A stretch of DNA of 64,000 nucleotides from Paenibacillus sp. Soil750 (lineage in GTDB: Bacteria; Bacillota; Bacilli; Paenibacillales; NBRC-103111). The translations under genes were made by a program, and so were the position numbers. This document shows, piece after piece, positions 34,781 to 42,263 of this stretch (the first letter of the stretch is position 1; each line of letters opens with the position of its first letter). The stretch lies in contig NZ_LMSD01000019.1 of NCBI RefSeq assembly GCF_001428045.1, positions 1 through 64,000 on the forward strand. Direction: 5' to 3'. The notes under the pieces are model-generated. The model did not search any database. It was not told where the DNA came from and saw only the letters and a program-made list of their open reading frames with translations.

Positions 34781-36943
34781 ATGACGATTCGTCATCATCA
34801 AATCATGTATTTGCTGCTGTTCCTCCTCCTAAGCAGCGTAGTTTCCCCCGTTTCGGCTTCGGCCGATTCTGGGGGTGCTGCGTCTTCTTCCGTGGAGTCA
34901 GCGAAGGAGCTTGTCGTAGGATCAACATCGCTAGGGAAGGCTTCCATCGGCGGGGATAGTTACATGGAAGTCACGGATCTCATGCTGCTGCCTGGCGATC
35001 AGGATGGGATGGTTACCTTCACGGTGCATGTCCATAACGGCGGTGTGAGCGAGTTGTCTTTCAAGAATTATTGGGTGCGTCTGCAGTCCAAGGCTGGAAG
35101 TACCTTTACAGCCAACCAGTTAGCGCAGAGCGGTGATACGAACCGGATCGCACCAGGTACAAGCGAGACGTATAGCTTTTATGCGAAAGTAAGTGCTTCT
35201 ACCGAGCTTCAAGATCTCGTTATTAAGCTCGTTCAGTTGGATTTCTCGGTGTCTGGCTTTGAGCGAGTGGTGGGTCAGATGTCTCCTTCTGCGGACTACA
35301 GTGTGGTGACACCAGTGGGAGCGAATCGTTCGGTTCGAATCGACGGTACGCCATTCTACACGAACATTCATCGGACGTCCATTAGTCGAAATGAGGATAA
35401 CTATTTGCCATCGATCTATTTTGAAATGGAAAATAAGGGGACAGGTAGCATCAAGCTGCCAGATCTGAGCTATTTCATTCGGACGGCCCAGGGGCACATG
35501 TATCCGCTACAAGCTACGAAAGTGGGTAAAGGCATGGAGCTGCAACCTCTAGCTGAAAAGGAAGGGCTGCTCAGCGGGTCTATTCCTAGGGAAGCGGGAG
35601 CGGAGGGTTGGCAGCTTGTCATCACGGAAACGACGACCACAAGTGACGGCAAAAGCAGCTTGAAGCTGCCGGTCGCTTTTTTCGAAATGCCGGAAGCTGT
35701 GGAAGTTGAGGTTTCATTGGGTAACGACTACGAATTCTCCAACAAGTCAGGCACCTATACCGCACGGTTGACATCTCTGCAGCGATTGCCATGGGAAGAT
35801 CAAGACATTTTGGCGGCTAATATCACATTGACCAATAAAGGGAATCAGGCACTGCCCATTCCAGATCTGCAAGGTTATTTTGAACTAGATGATGCGGTTA
35901 CTGTCGAGGCGAGCTTAATCCGGACAGACCGTGTGATCAGCCTTCAGCCAGGCAAAGAGATCAATCTACAGCTAGCGGGGAAAATACCGTATACGAGCGA
36001 TTTCAAGGACTTGAATCTTGTTTTGCAAGAGAAGGCTGCAGATAACGAATTGAGCGATTTGCTCACGTTTCATCATAATAAAGAGCTGATGGGGATGAAA
36101 ATGATTCCTACTGATGGAACGAGAACACTGACAGATATTGGTCAAAGTGCTGCTTATTCTGTTCGCTCCACTCAAACATTCGAAGGTGAAGGTGCTGATT
36201 TATTCACGGTTCAGTTGCGTGTTGAAAATTTGGAGAAGCGGTTCACTGATCTGCGGAAGCAGGTTGCCCAATTTAAGGCGGAAGACGGCACAGTGTTCCC
36301 TGCGCATATGACAGCGATCAACACTAAGATCATACCGGGTGGCAAGGCGCTTATCTATATCTATGGTACGATCCCGAAGGGGTATAAAACGGCAGACTTG
36401 CAGCTTATTCTGGGGGATGCGGCAACGTTTCAAGCCACAGGATCGGGTAAAGGAACCAGTGAAGACGAGGCGGGCTACGTTAACGCTGCTTCCTTCCAAT
36501 TACCGGATGAAATCGAAGAGCCGAAGAATGGCTTCGCTGAGCTGGATGTGTACCCGTATACTCTTACTTTAAGTCATATTGGGACACAGATTAATTTTGC
36601 ACAAGGAACCGTCATGCTTGATTTCGACTATGATTTAAAAAGGGATACCTTCGTGGAAACAAGCATGAAGGACCATTCGTTAATTGTTGAGCTGAGAGAC
36701 GAATTGAGTGAGAGTGGGAAGGAGATTATCGTGAGCCAAACGTATGAGCTGGATGGGACGGATCCGATCAAATCTCTGCAAGTAGGCTTCCACGATACCA
36801 CGATCACGTACACGAACAAAGATACCATTTATAAAATTCGTGATATGAAGTCGTATCAATTGAATGTCTACCACCAATTCCAAAATGGACAGAAAAAATT
36901 ACTAGCAACCAAAGAACTAGATTGGTTTATTTATACAGACTAG
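34781..36943 (+). CDS. secreted modular beta-rich protein of unknown function
   Basis: A 720-residue exported protein with a signal peptide (about 1-30, ending VSASA). No family is recognised. It appears to be built of four similar beta-sandwich-like modules. Each holds a hydrophobic YW/YF-x-Q or FK-type strand and ends in a P-G-x-x-x-x-L/I-x-x-x-G-x-IP-like segment (for example RIAPGTSETYSFYAKV, LQPGKEINLQLAGKIP and IPGGKALIYIYGTIPKG). A fifth, different C-terminal part follows. AGGAGG precedes the ATG at 34,781. It may be the external partner of the MacAB-like proteins in the same cluster. That is inference. Confidence 0.65.
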   Translation: MTIRHHQIMYLLLFLLLSSVVSPVSASADSGGAASSSVESAKELVVGSTSLGKASIGGDSYMEVTDLMLLPGDQDGMVTFTVHVHNGGVSELSFKNYWVRLQSKAGSTFTANQLAQSGDTNRIAPGTSETYSFYAKVSASTELQDLVIKLVQLDFSVSGFERVVGQMSPSADYSVVTPVGANRSVRIDGTPFYTNIHRTSISRNEDNYLPSIYFEMENKGTGSIKLPDLSYFIRTAQGHMYPLQATKVGKGMELQPLAEKEGLLSGSIPREAGAEGWQLVITETTTTSDGKSSLKLPVAFFEMPEAVEVEVSLGNDYEFSNKSGTYTARLTSLQRLPWEDQDILAANITLTNKGNQALPIPDLQGYFELDDAVTVEASLIRTDRVISLQPGKEINLQLAGKIPYTSDFKDLNLVLQEKAADNELSDLLTFHHNKELMGMKMIPTDGTRTLTDIGQSAAYSVRSTQTFEGEGADLFTVQLRVENLEKRFTDLRKQVAQFKAEDGTVFPAHMTAINTKIIPGGKALIYIYGTIPKGYKTADLQLILGDAATFQATGSGKGTSEDEAGYVNAASFQLPDEIEEPKNGFAELDVYPYTLTLSHIGTQINFAQGTVMLDFDYDLKRDTFVETSMKDHSLIVELRDELSESGKEIIVSQTYELDGTDPIKSLQVGFHDTTITYTNKDTIYKIRDMKSYQLNVYHQFQNGQKKLLATKELDWFIYTD

Positions 36944-37031
36944 CCTAAGCTAATTTTAAGCTAGCATTCATCTAATCCCTTTATACTGAAGCCATGTGTG
37001 AGGTTGCGGGTAACGCTTGGGAGGAAAGTTG

Positions 37032-37736
37032 ATGAGAATACTCGTTGTGGAAGACGAGCTGCCTTTGCTGCAAACGATACGAACGTTGCTGGCGGAAGAA
37101 GGCTACCAAGTGGATGCGACAGCTTGCGGCGAAGAGGGCTGTTATTTGGCAGAGCAAGGCATCTACGATTTAGTCGTGCTCGACCGGATGCTGCCTGGGA
37201 TGGATGGCGTCAAGATTGTACATAGTTTGCGAGCTAAGCAAGTTCTGACGCCGATCTTGTTTCTCACGGCCAGAGATAGCGTTGAGGATATGGTAAAAGG
37301 GTTGGATTCCGGTGCCGATGATTATATGACGAAGCCTTTCGGGGTACCGGAATTGCTCGCAAGGGTACGGGCGCTGCTGAGAAGGCGCGGAGGGATCGAG
37401 GTCGAAGATCGCCTATCCTACAATCAGCTTGTGCTGACAGGCAGAACGAAGGAAGTTGCGATTGCTGGGCAACCGTTGGAGCTGACACTGAAGGAATTCG
37501 AGCTGCTCGAATATTTGCTGCGCAATCGGGGGCAAATTCTGACGCGTGAGCAAATTTGTCTAAGGGTCTGGGGACTGGATTCGGACGTAGGGTCGAATGT
37601 CGTGGATGTCTACGTCTTCTATTTGCGCAAAAAATTGAAGCCCTTCGATTACGATCACATGATTCATACGATTCGCAACGTGGGGTACATTTTGAAGGAG
37701 AATACCTCATGTTCAAAAAGACCCGAATTCGTCTGA
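37032..37736 (+). CDS. OmpR/PhoB-family response regulator
   Basis: A 234-residue regulator with an intact receiver (VVEDELP acidic pair, phospho-Asp in VLDRMLPGMDG, Lys in MTKPFG) and a winged-helix domain (about 130-225, ending TIRNVGYIL). GGGAGG lies seven bases before the ATG at 37,032. Its last 28 bp overlap the histidine kinase start, so the two are coupled. It probably controls the adjacent transporter/MacAB-like cluster. Confidence 0.93.
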   Translation: MRILVVEDELPLLQTIRTLLAEEGYQVDATACGEEGCYLAEQGIYDLVVLDRMLPGMDGVKIVHSLRAKQVLTPILFLTARDSVEDMVKGLDSGADDYMTKPFGVPELLARVRALLRRRGGIEVEDRLSYNQLVLTGRTKEVAIAGQPLELTLKEFELLEYLLRNRGQILTREQICLRVWGLDSDVGSNVVDVYVFYLRKKLKPFDYDHMIHTIRNVGYILKENTSCSKRPEFV

Positions 37737-39088
37737 CAGCGTTGAACGCGGTTGTTTTCTTCGTCATCATCGTCTGTCTGGGTGTGATCGTCTATACCGA
37801 ATTGCGACATCAATTATATGCCAAAGTCGATGAATCGTTACAGCAGAGAGCCCAGCAGGATACACAGTTTTTCTATACCAAATCTCAAATGTTGAAGCCT
37901 AATCCGGATGATCCTGCAGATGGAACGATGAAGAAGACATTAATTCAGGTTCAAGGGATTGATCCTCGCGTGTTTTTGGTCATGTGGGATGATCAAGGGA
38001 ACTCCTATCCCATATTAACCGGGGCAGGGATGCACAAAGAGGTGGATGCCTTCAAGCCTTATCGATCCCTCCCCATGCCTCAAACGGTTAACATAGCTAA
38101 TCATTCATATCGTGTATATGCTGTTCAATACGAGCAGCCGAAACTGATGAATCTGAAAGTATTGACCGATATTTCCCAGGCGAAGGGACTAGATGCCATC
38201 ACACCCTCAACGATTTTTACCGATGCTACGACCAAGATCGTATCCATTCAAGCCATAAGCCTCATCGACTCGGAGCAAAATATGTTGAAGCAATTGTTCG
38301 AGCTTATTTTGATAGGAATCGTGATAGGTGGCGCTATAACAGTATTGGCGGGGATGTATCTAGCCAATCAAGCGCTGCGTCCGATTAAGCAGTCATGGGA
38401 TAAACAGCAACAATTCGTTGCTGACGCTTCCCATGAGCTGCGGATGCCGTTATCGATTATTCGGGCGAATGTCGAGCTCGCTTTCCGTCATCCGGATCGC
38501 TCGATTCTGCATATGAGTGAGCCGTTGTCGGTGGTTTTGGAGGAGTCGAAGCGTATGGGCAGGCTGACGGAACAGCTTTTGACGCTGGCGAGAGCGGATT
38601 CCAATCAAGAGGAACTCATGCTGAAGCCGTTGCAGCTGTCAGAGGTTATCCACGAAGTCGTGCAGAAATTCGAACCGTTAGCGGAGCTGAAGCAGCAGAA
38701 GCTGGAATCGGATGTCGAGAGTGGGATTGAATTGCTGGGGGATGCCGAACGGATCCATCAGCTGCTAGTTATTCTGCTCGACAACAGCATGAAGTTTACA
38801 CCTGCTGACGGAACGATTCGTGTCGTTGCTCGGAAGAAGGGCAACGACATTGAGTTGGTGGTAGAAGACTCGGGAGCTGGGATATCGGCAGAGGATCTGC
38901 CGTATATCTTCGACCGCTTCTATCACGGCGACAAGTCGCGGACGCGCAGCACGGGGGGCACGGGACTCGGCCTCGCGATCGCGAAGTGGATCGTTGCCAA
39001 GCACGGCGGAGAGATCACCCCGTCTAGCGTGCTGGGGCAGGGAACGAAGATGATGCTTCGCTTCCCGGCGTTGCAGCGGCGGGGTTAA
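37709..39088 (+). CDS. two-component sensor histidine kinase
   Basis: A 459-residue kinase with helices at about residues 9-31 and 190-215 enclosing an extracytoplasmic sensor. The H box is DASHELRMPLSII, the N box LLDNSMKF, and the G boxes DSGAGIS and GTGLGLAI, all intact. GAAGGAG precedes the ATG at 37,709; the frame is open 51 codons earlier, but that part only repeats the regulator gene in another frame. It is the partner of the overlapping response regulator. Confidence 0.93.
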   Translation: MFKKTRIRLTALNAVVFFVIIVCLGVIVYTELRHQLYAKVDESLQQRAQQDTQFFYTKSQMLKPNPDDPADGTMKKTLIQVQGIDPRVFLVMWDDQGNSYPILTGAGMHKEVDAFKPYRSLPMPQTVNIANHSYRVYAVQYEQPKLMNLKVLTDISQAKGLDAITPSTIFTDATTKIVSIQAISLIDSEQNMLKQLFELILIGIVIGGAITVLAGMYLANQALRPIKQSWDKQQQFVADASHELRMPLSIIRANVELAFRHPDRSILHMSEPLSVVLEESKRMGRLTEQLLTLARADSNQEELMLKPLQLSEVIHEVVQKFEPLAELKQQKLESDVESGIELLGDAERIHQLLVILLDNSMKFTPADGTIRVVARKKGNDIELVVEDSGAGISAEDLPYIFDRFYHGDKSRTRSTGGTGLGLAIAKWIVAKHGGEITPSSVLGQGTKMMLRFPALQRRG

Positions 39089-39102
39089 TATGTTGTGTAA
39101 GA

Positions 39103-39130
39103 GAGCCGATCCTGTGGATCGGCTTTTTTC
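39103..39130 (+). terminator. intrinsic terminator after the kinase gene
   Basis: AGCCGATCC and GGATCGGCT form a perfect stem with a 3-nt loop, followed by a T run. Confidence 0.9.
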
Positions 39131-39518
39131 GTACATCACTCCTAATTTAAATAGGACATGATGTGTAACAGGCTGACTGCGAGCTTGGGTAGTTGTAGTT
39201 ATAGTAGCAGTAGCAGTAGAAGTAGTGTGCTGTGTGCTCAGTTGAGTAGCTAGTTTTCAAATAACTGTAAAATGTACAGCTAATTTTGCCGTATCACCTA
39301 AGTTTTACCAAATAGATGGAAAAAGATCAGCTAATATGACCGAGATGGGCTGTTTGGTGTATTTGGCGGAAATTAACAGCATAAAATCCATTTATTGCTC
39401 CAAAATGGGGAGAATCAGCAAAATTAGCTACATTAACTCCATTTATTTGTTTAGTGCGGCGGAGAAAAAGCCGGGCAATCGAAGCTGCTTTTAAACTACA
39501 CGTGCTTCGCTCCGCCTA
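39131..39518. repeat. non-coding gap with degenerate CAGCTA-type repeats
   Basis: No gene is seen. A GTAGTAGTAG-type run at about 39,190-39,225 is followed by A-rich segments ending in CAGCTAAT (near 39,277 and 39,328) and related variants near 39,380 and 39,430. They resemble the segments at 7,640-7,815. Confidence 0.5.
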
Positions 39519-40373
39519 TTATTTCCGTTTCCTATACTCACTGGGGGTCATCCCTTTAATCCGCAGAAATGTGCGTGAAAATGTGGGGTAGGAGGAAAAG
39601 CCAGACTCATACGCTACCTGTGAAATAGGAAGATCGGAGGAATTCAATAAACTGCAAGCATGACGAACTCGAAGTTCATGTAGAAAGTCGACGAAATGAA
39701 TGCCAAAGGTTTCGCCGAAATGTGTACTTAACAAGGTCGGATGAATGTGAAATTGTTCGGATAATGATGTTAAGGATAAAGGTTCCAAGTAATGATCGTA
39801 CACATACTGGATGACGGACCAAATACTTTTCCTGACAGCGGAAGACTGTTTCACTGAATGTGTGGATTTGTTGTTATCTCTGCCACGGACAAATAACGAT
39901 AATGCTTCCAGCAATAGAGCTCTGAGCATAATTGGCTTCCAGGTTAGCGATGAATTGTGTTCCTTGTATAATTTCTCCCACAGTCGCAGGCTTTCCTCAT
40001 AAGCTTCGCCTTGTAATTGAATATAGGTCGGTTGGGCGCTATCGAGGCCGAGAAACAGATCATGCAACCCCCAAGCGGATTCGGGTCCAGTGGTAATTAG
40101 CTTCATGTCAAAATTACAAATGTACATCGATAACGTCTCATCAACGTCGGCTCGGTACTCGTGGATCTGATACGGAAGCAGCAAGACCATCGTGCCGGGC
40201 AGCATTTCGTGCTCGACTCCGTTTATCCGCTCTTTTCCTTTGCCTTCAAGCACTAATGAAAATTCAATGAAATCGTGACGATGAGCGGAGACAGAGGTAT
40301 ACTTCTTCTGTTTCATATGAAATGGAAAATCTGTATCGATATTCGGGTATTCGAAAAGATATTGAGGGTACAT
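39519..40373 (-). CDS. AraC family regulator of the sialic acid genes (inferred)
   Basis: A 284-residue regulator. The N-terminal cupin-type sensor (about 10-110; SAHRHDFIEFSLVLEGKGKE, HEMLPGTMVLLLPYQIHEY) is followed by two helix-turn-helix motifs (about 190-282; HIHPTLLSTHFGETFGI, SGFSSYPTFSRTFLRIKG, TPSEYRKR). AGGAGGTG lies 12 bases before the ATG at 40,373; an in-frame GTG five codons earlier touches that site. It is divergent from nanA. The intergenic region carries AAATGA direct repeats that recur upstream of the sialidase gene. Confidence 0.88.
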   Translation of the reverse strand: MYPQYLFEYPNIDTDFPFHMKQKKYTSVSAHRHDFIEFSLVLEGKGKERINGVEHEMLPGTMVLLLPYQIHEYRADVDETLSMYICNFDMKLITTGPESAWGLHDLFLGLDSAQPTYIQLQGEAYEESLRLWEKLYKEHNSSLTWKPIMLRALLLEALSLFVRGRDNNKSTHSVKQSSAVRKSIWSVIQYVYDHYLEPLSLTSLSEQFHIHPTLLSTHFGETFGIHFVDFLHELRVRHACSLLNSSDLPISQVAYESGFSSYPTFSRTFLRIKGMTPSEYRKRK

Positions 40374-40430
40374 TAGGTTCTGTTTCACCTCCTGACCAAA
40401 GTAGCTCTATTATATCTGTTCCTATTTCGT

Positions 40431-40494
40431 AAAGAAATGATAGGATTTATAAAAAAATGAAATATGAGCCGATCTCCTCCGAGCTACAATACAG
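40431..40494 (+). promoter_or_regulatory. nanA promoter with AAATGA direct repeats (candidate AraC-family sites)
   Basis: AAATGA occurs at 40,435-40,440 and 40,455-40,460, a spacing of 20 bp (two helical turns). The second copy is followed 25 bp later by the -10-like TACAAT (40,485-40,490). There is no good -35 box. The block is nearly identical to 42,061-42,124 upstream of the sialidase. Confidence 0.65.
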
Positions 40495-40547
40495 GCATAA
40501 CGTAACTACTATTATGCGCGGGCAGCGCGAAGGAGAGAACGAACACC

Positions 40548-41495
40548 ATGAACACGACAATGACAAACAGTAAATCGTTTCGCGGGATTTTCACAGCACT
40601 TCTGACGCCAATGTTCGAGAATGGCGACATTGATTTCCAGTCTCTGGCTCGGTTGGTTGAGCATCAAATCAAGCAAGGTATCCACGGCTTTTACGTTGGT
40701 GGAAGCACGGGAGAAGGATTTATTCTGACAAGTGAAGAGCGTCAGCAGGTGTTGGAGGCGGTTGTCAAGGCTGCGGCAGGTCGTGTTACAATTATTGCCC
40801 ATGTCGGCAACATTAGTACAAGAGAATCGATCAAGTTGGCCAAGCATGCTGAGCTCCAAGGCATCGATGCGGTATCCGCGGTCGTGCCGTTTTATTATAA
40901 AGTAACGATGAAAGAAATTCGTGAGCATTACGAAGCGATTATGGCAGCTGTGTCATTGCCAATGATCGTTTATCATTTCCCAGGAGCAACGGGAGTTAAC
41001 CTGTCGATGGACTTCTATGAGGAGATGAGCCGTAATCCGCAGTGCATTGGTGTGAAATTCACATCGCTGAATCTGTTTGAAATGCAGCAAATTCGTGCTC
41101 GTTGCGGACAGGATTTCCTCATTTATAACGGACATGATGAAGTGTATACAGGCGGTGCTTATGCAGGTGCGGATGGTGCCATCGGAAGCACGTTCAACAT
41201 GATGCCTGGTTTGTTTGCAGAGATGTTTAAGATTATCTCATCGGCGGAACAGCCTCCAATGGCTGATCTGCAGGCGATGCAAGCAGAAGCTAATGAATTA
41301 ATTGCACATATGATTCAGTTCGATGTCATTGCTTATGAGAAATACATGCTGTATCTCCAAGGCGTCTTATCTACGCCGACCGTCCGTCAGCCGTTGAAAC
41401 AATTTACAGCGGCAGAGCGCGAACGTATCGAACAATATTATGCACAGAGCGATGTACTGCGTCGTCACGGACTCGTTGTAAAGACAGAGTGTTAG
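40548..41495 (+). CDS. nanA: N-acetylneuraminate lyase
   Basis: A 315-residue member of the DapA/NanA aldolase family. The motifs GGSTGEGFILTSEERQQV, YHFPGATGVNLS and GVKFTSLNLFEMQ (Schiff-base Lys in the last) point to sialic acid lyase rather than dihydrodipicolinate synthase. The enzyme splits N-acetylneuraminate into N-acetylmannosamine and pyruvate. It is followed 12 bp later by a YhcH/NanQ-type gene and then the sialidase. GAAGGAG lies upstream of the ATG. No nanE, nanK or nagAB is seen in the window. Confidence 0.88.
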   Translation: MNTTMTNSKSFRGIFTALLTPMFENGDIDFQSLARLVEHQIKQGIHGFYVGGSTGEGFILTSEERQQVLEAVVKAAAGRVTIIAHVGNISTRESIKLAKHAELQGIDAVSAVVPFYYKVTMKEIREHYEAIMAAVSLPMIVYHFPGATGVNLSMDFYEEMSRNPQCIGVKFTSLNLFEMQQIRARCGQDFLIYNGHDEVYTGGAYAGADGAIGSTFNMMPGLFAEMFKIISSAEQPPMADLQAMQAEANELIAHMIQFDVIAYEKYMLYLQGVLSTPTVRQPLKQFTAAERERIEQYYAQSDVLRRHGLVVKTEC

Positions 41496-41507
41496 GAGGG
41501 AACTGCC

Positions 41508-41978
41508 TTGATTTTGGACTCGATTAGCCATTGGGAGAACAATAAGGGTCAATACGGCGAAGTTGTACGTCGAGCACTTACGGTTATCTCTCATTTGAAC
41601 GTCACTGACATGCCGTCTTTGCTCGAAATAGAAGGAAAGAGAATGTATGTGATGAAGCAAACGCCTACGACAGCTACTTTTGAGGAACGGCTTGCCGAGA
41701 GTCATGTGCAGTATGCGGATATCCACCTTGTTGTGGAAGGGGAGGAGTGGCAAGGCTTCGCCCCTGCCTCTCCTCATAACAGCAGCGTGGAAGATCGATT
41801 GGAAGAGAGCGATTACGCGTTATTCGAGCAAGTCAAGAAGGAGTCGCGCGTTCAGCTGCTGCCGGGTGATTTTAGTATCTTTTGGCCTGGAGAAGTTCAC
41901 CGTCCGAACTGTCATCCTAAGGGTGTAGTTCCTTTAGTGAAGTTAGTTGTGAAGATTCATCGCGATATATTTGAGTGA
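41508..41978 (+). CDS. YhcH/YjgK/YiaL family protein, probable NanQ-type sialic acid anomerase
   Basis: A 156-residue DUF386/YhcH family protein with the usual ESHVQYADIHLVVEGEEW segment and the C-terminal FWPGEVHRPN, whose Glu and His residues bind metal. A characterised member, NanQ, speeds opening or anomerisation of sialic acid for the lyase. It starts with TTG, seven bases after TAGGAGGG. Together with nanA it forms a two-gene unit ended by a hairpin at 41,990. Confidence 0.85.
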   Translation: MILDSISHWENNKGQYGEVVRRALTVISHLNVTDMPSLLEIEGKRMYVMKQTPTTATFEERLAESHVQYADIHLVVEGEEWQGFAPASPHNSSVEDRLEESDYALFEQVKKESRVQLLPGDFSIFWPGEVHRPNCHPKGVVPLVKLVVKIHRDIFE

Positions 41979-41989
41979 AACGAAACGAC

Positions 41990-42032
41990 ATCCCGATCAT
42001 GGTTACTGCTGAGCACAGTCGATGATCGGGAT
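41990..42032 (+). terminator. hairpin terminator after the nanA unit
   Basis: ATCCCGATCAT and ATGATCGGGAT form a perfect 11-bp stem with a 21-nt loop; only a short T tract follows. Confidence 0.65.
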
Positions 42033-42060
42033 ATTTGTAGTTAGGATCAGCGTAATTCAT

Positions 42061-42124
42061 AAAGAAATGATAGAATTTATAAAAAAATGAAATATAGTCG
42101 GCTGCACTGCAAGCTACAATACAG
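42061..42124 (+). promoter_or_regulatory. sialidase promoter with AAATGA direct repeats
   Basis: This is a near copy of the nanA promoter element: 34 of 35 bases match in the AT-rich block. AAATGA occurs at 42,065-42,070 and 42,085-42,090, and TACAAT at 42,115-42,120 is at the same distance. The 20-odd bases between block and -10 differ, so the conserved parts are probably under selection. Confidence 0.65.
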
Positions 42125-42182
42125 TCATCATAACTTTATGAAACCGCTTACTTATAGTTTTATTTGAAAAGGGAGGTGATTG

Positions 42183-42215
42183 GTGTTCATTCCATGTGGA
42201 CGGACCCATTCGTAA
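42183..42215 (+). CDS. possible short leader ORF before the sialidase
   Basis: GTG at 42,183 lies six bases after GGGAGG and opens a 10-codon frame (MFIPCGRTHS) ending in TAA. A second overlapping mini-ORF (42,194-42,244, MWTDPFVIAIMVGYSI) ends just before the sialidase ribosome binding site but is poorly spaced. Translation is unproven. Confidence 0.25.
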   Translation: MFIPCGRTHS

Positions 42216-42263
42216 TCGCGATCATGGTCGGCTACAGCATCTAAATTAAAGGAGCGTGTAAAG

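Noticed and set aside
40548..41495. Dihydrodipicolinate synthase (dapA)
   Set aside because: The GVKFTS active-site segment and the neighbouring NanQ-type and sialidase genes fit sialic acid lyase better.
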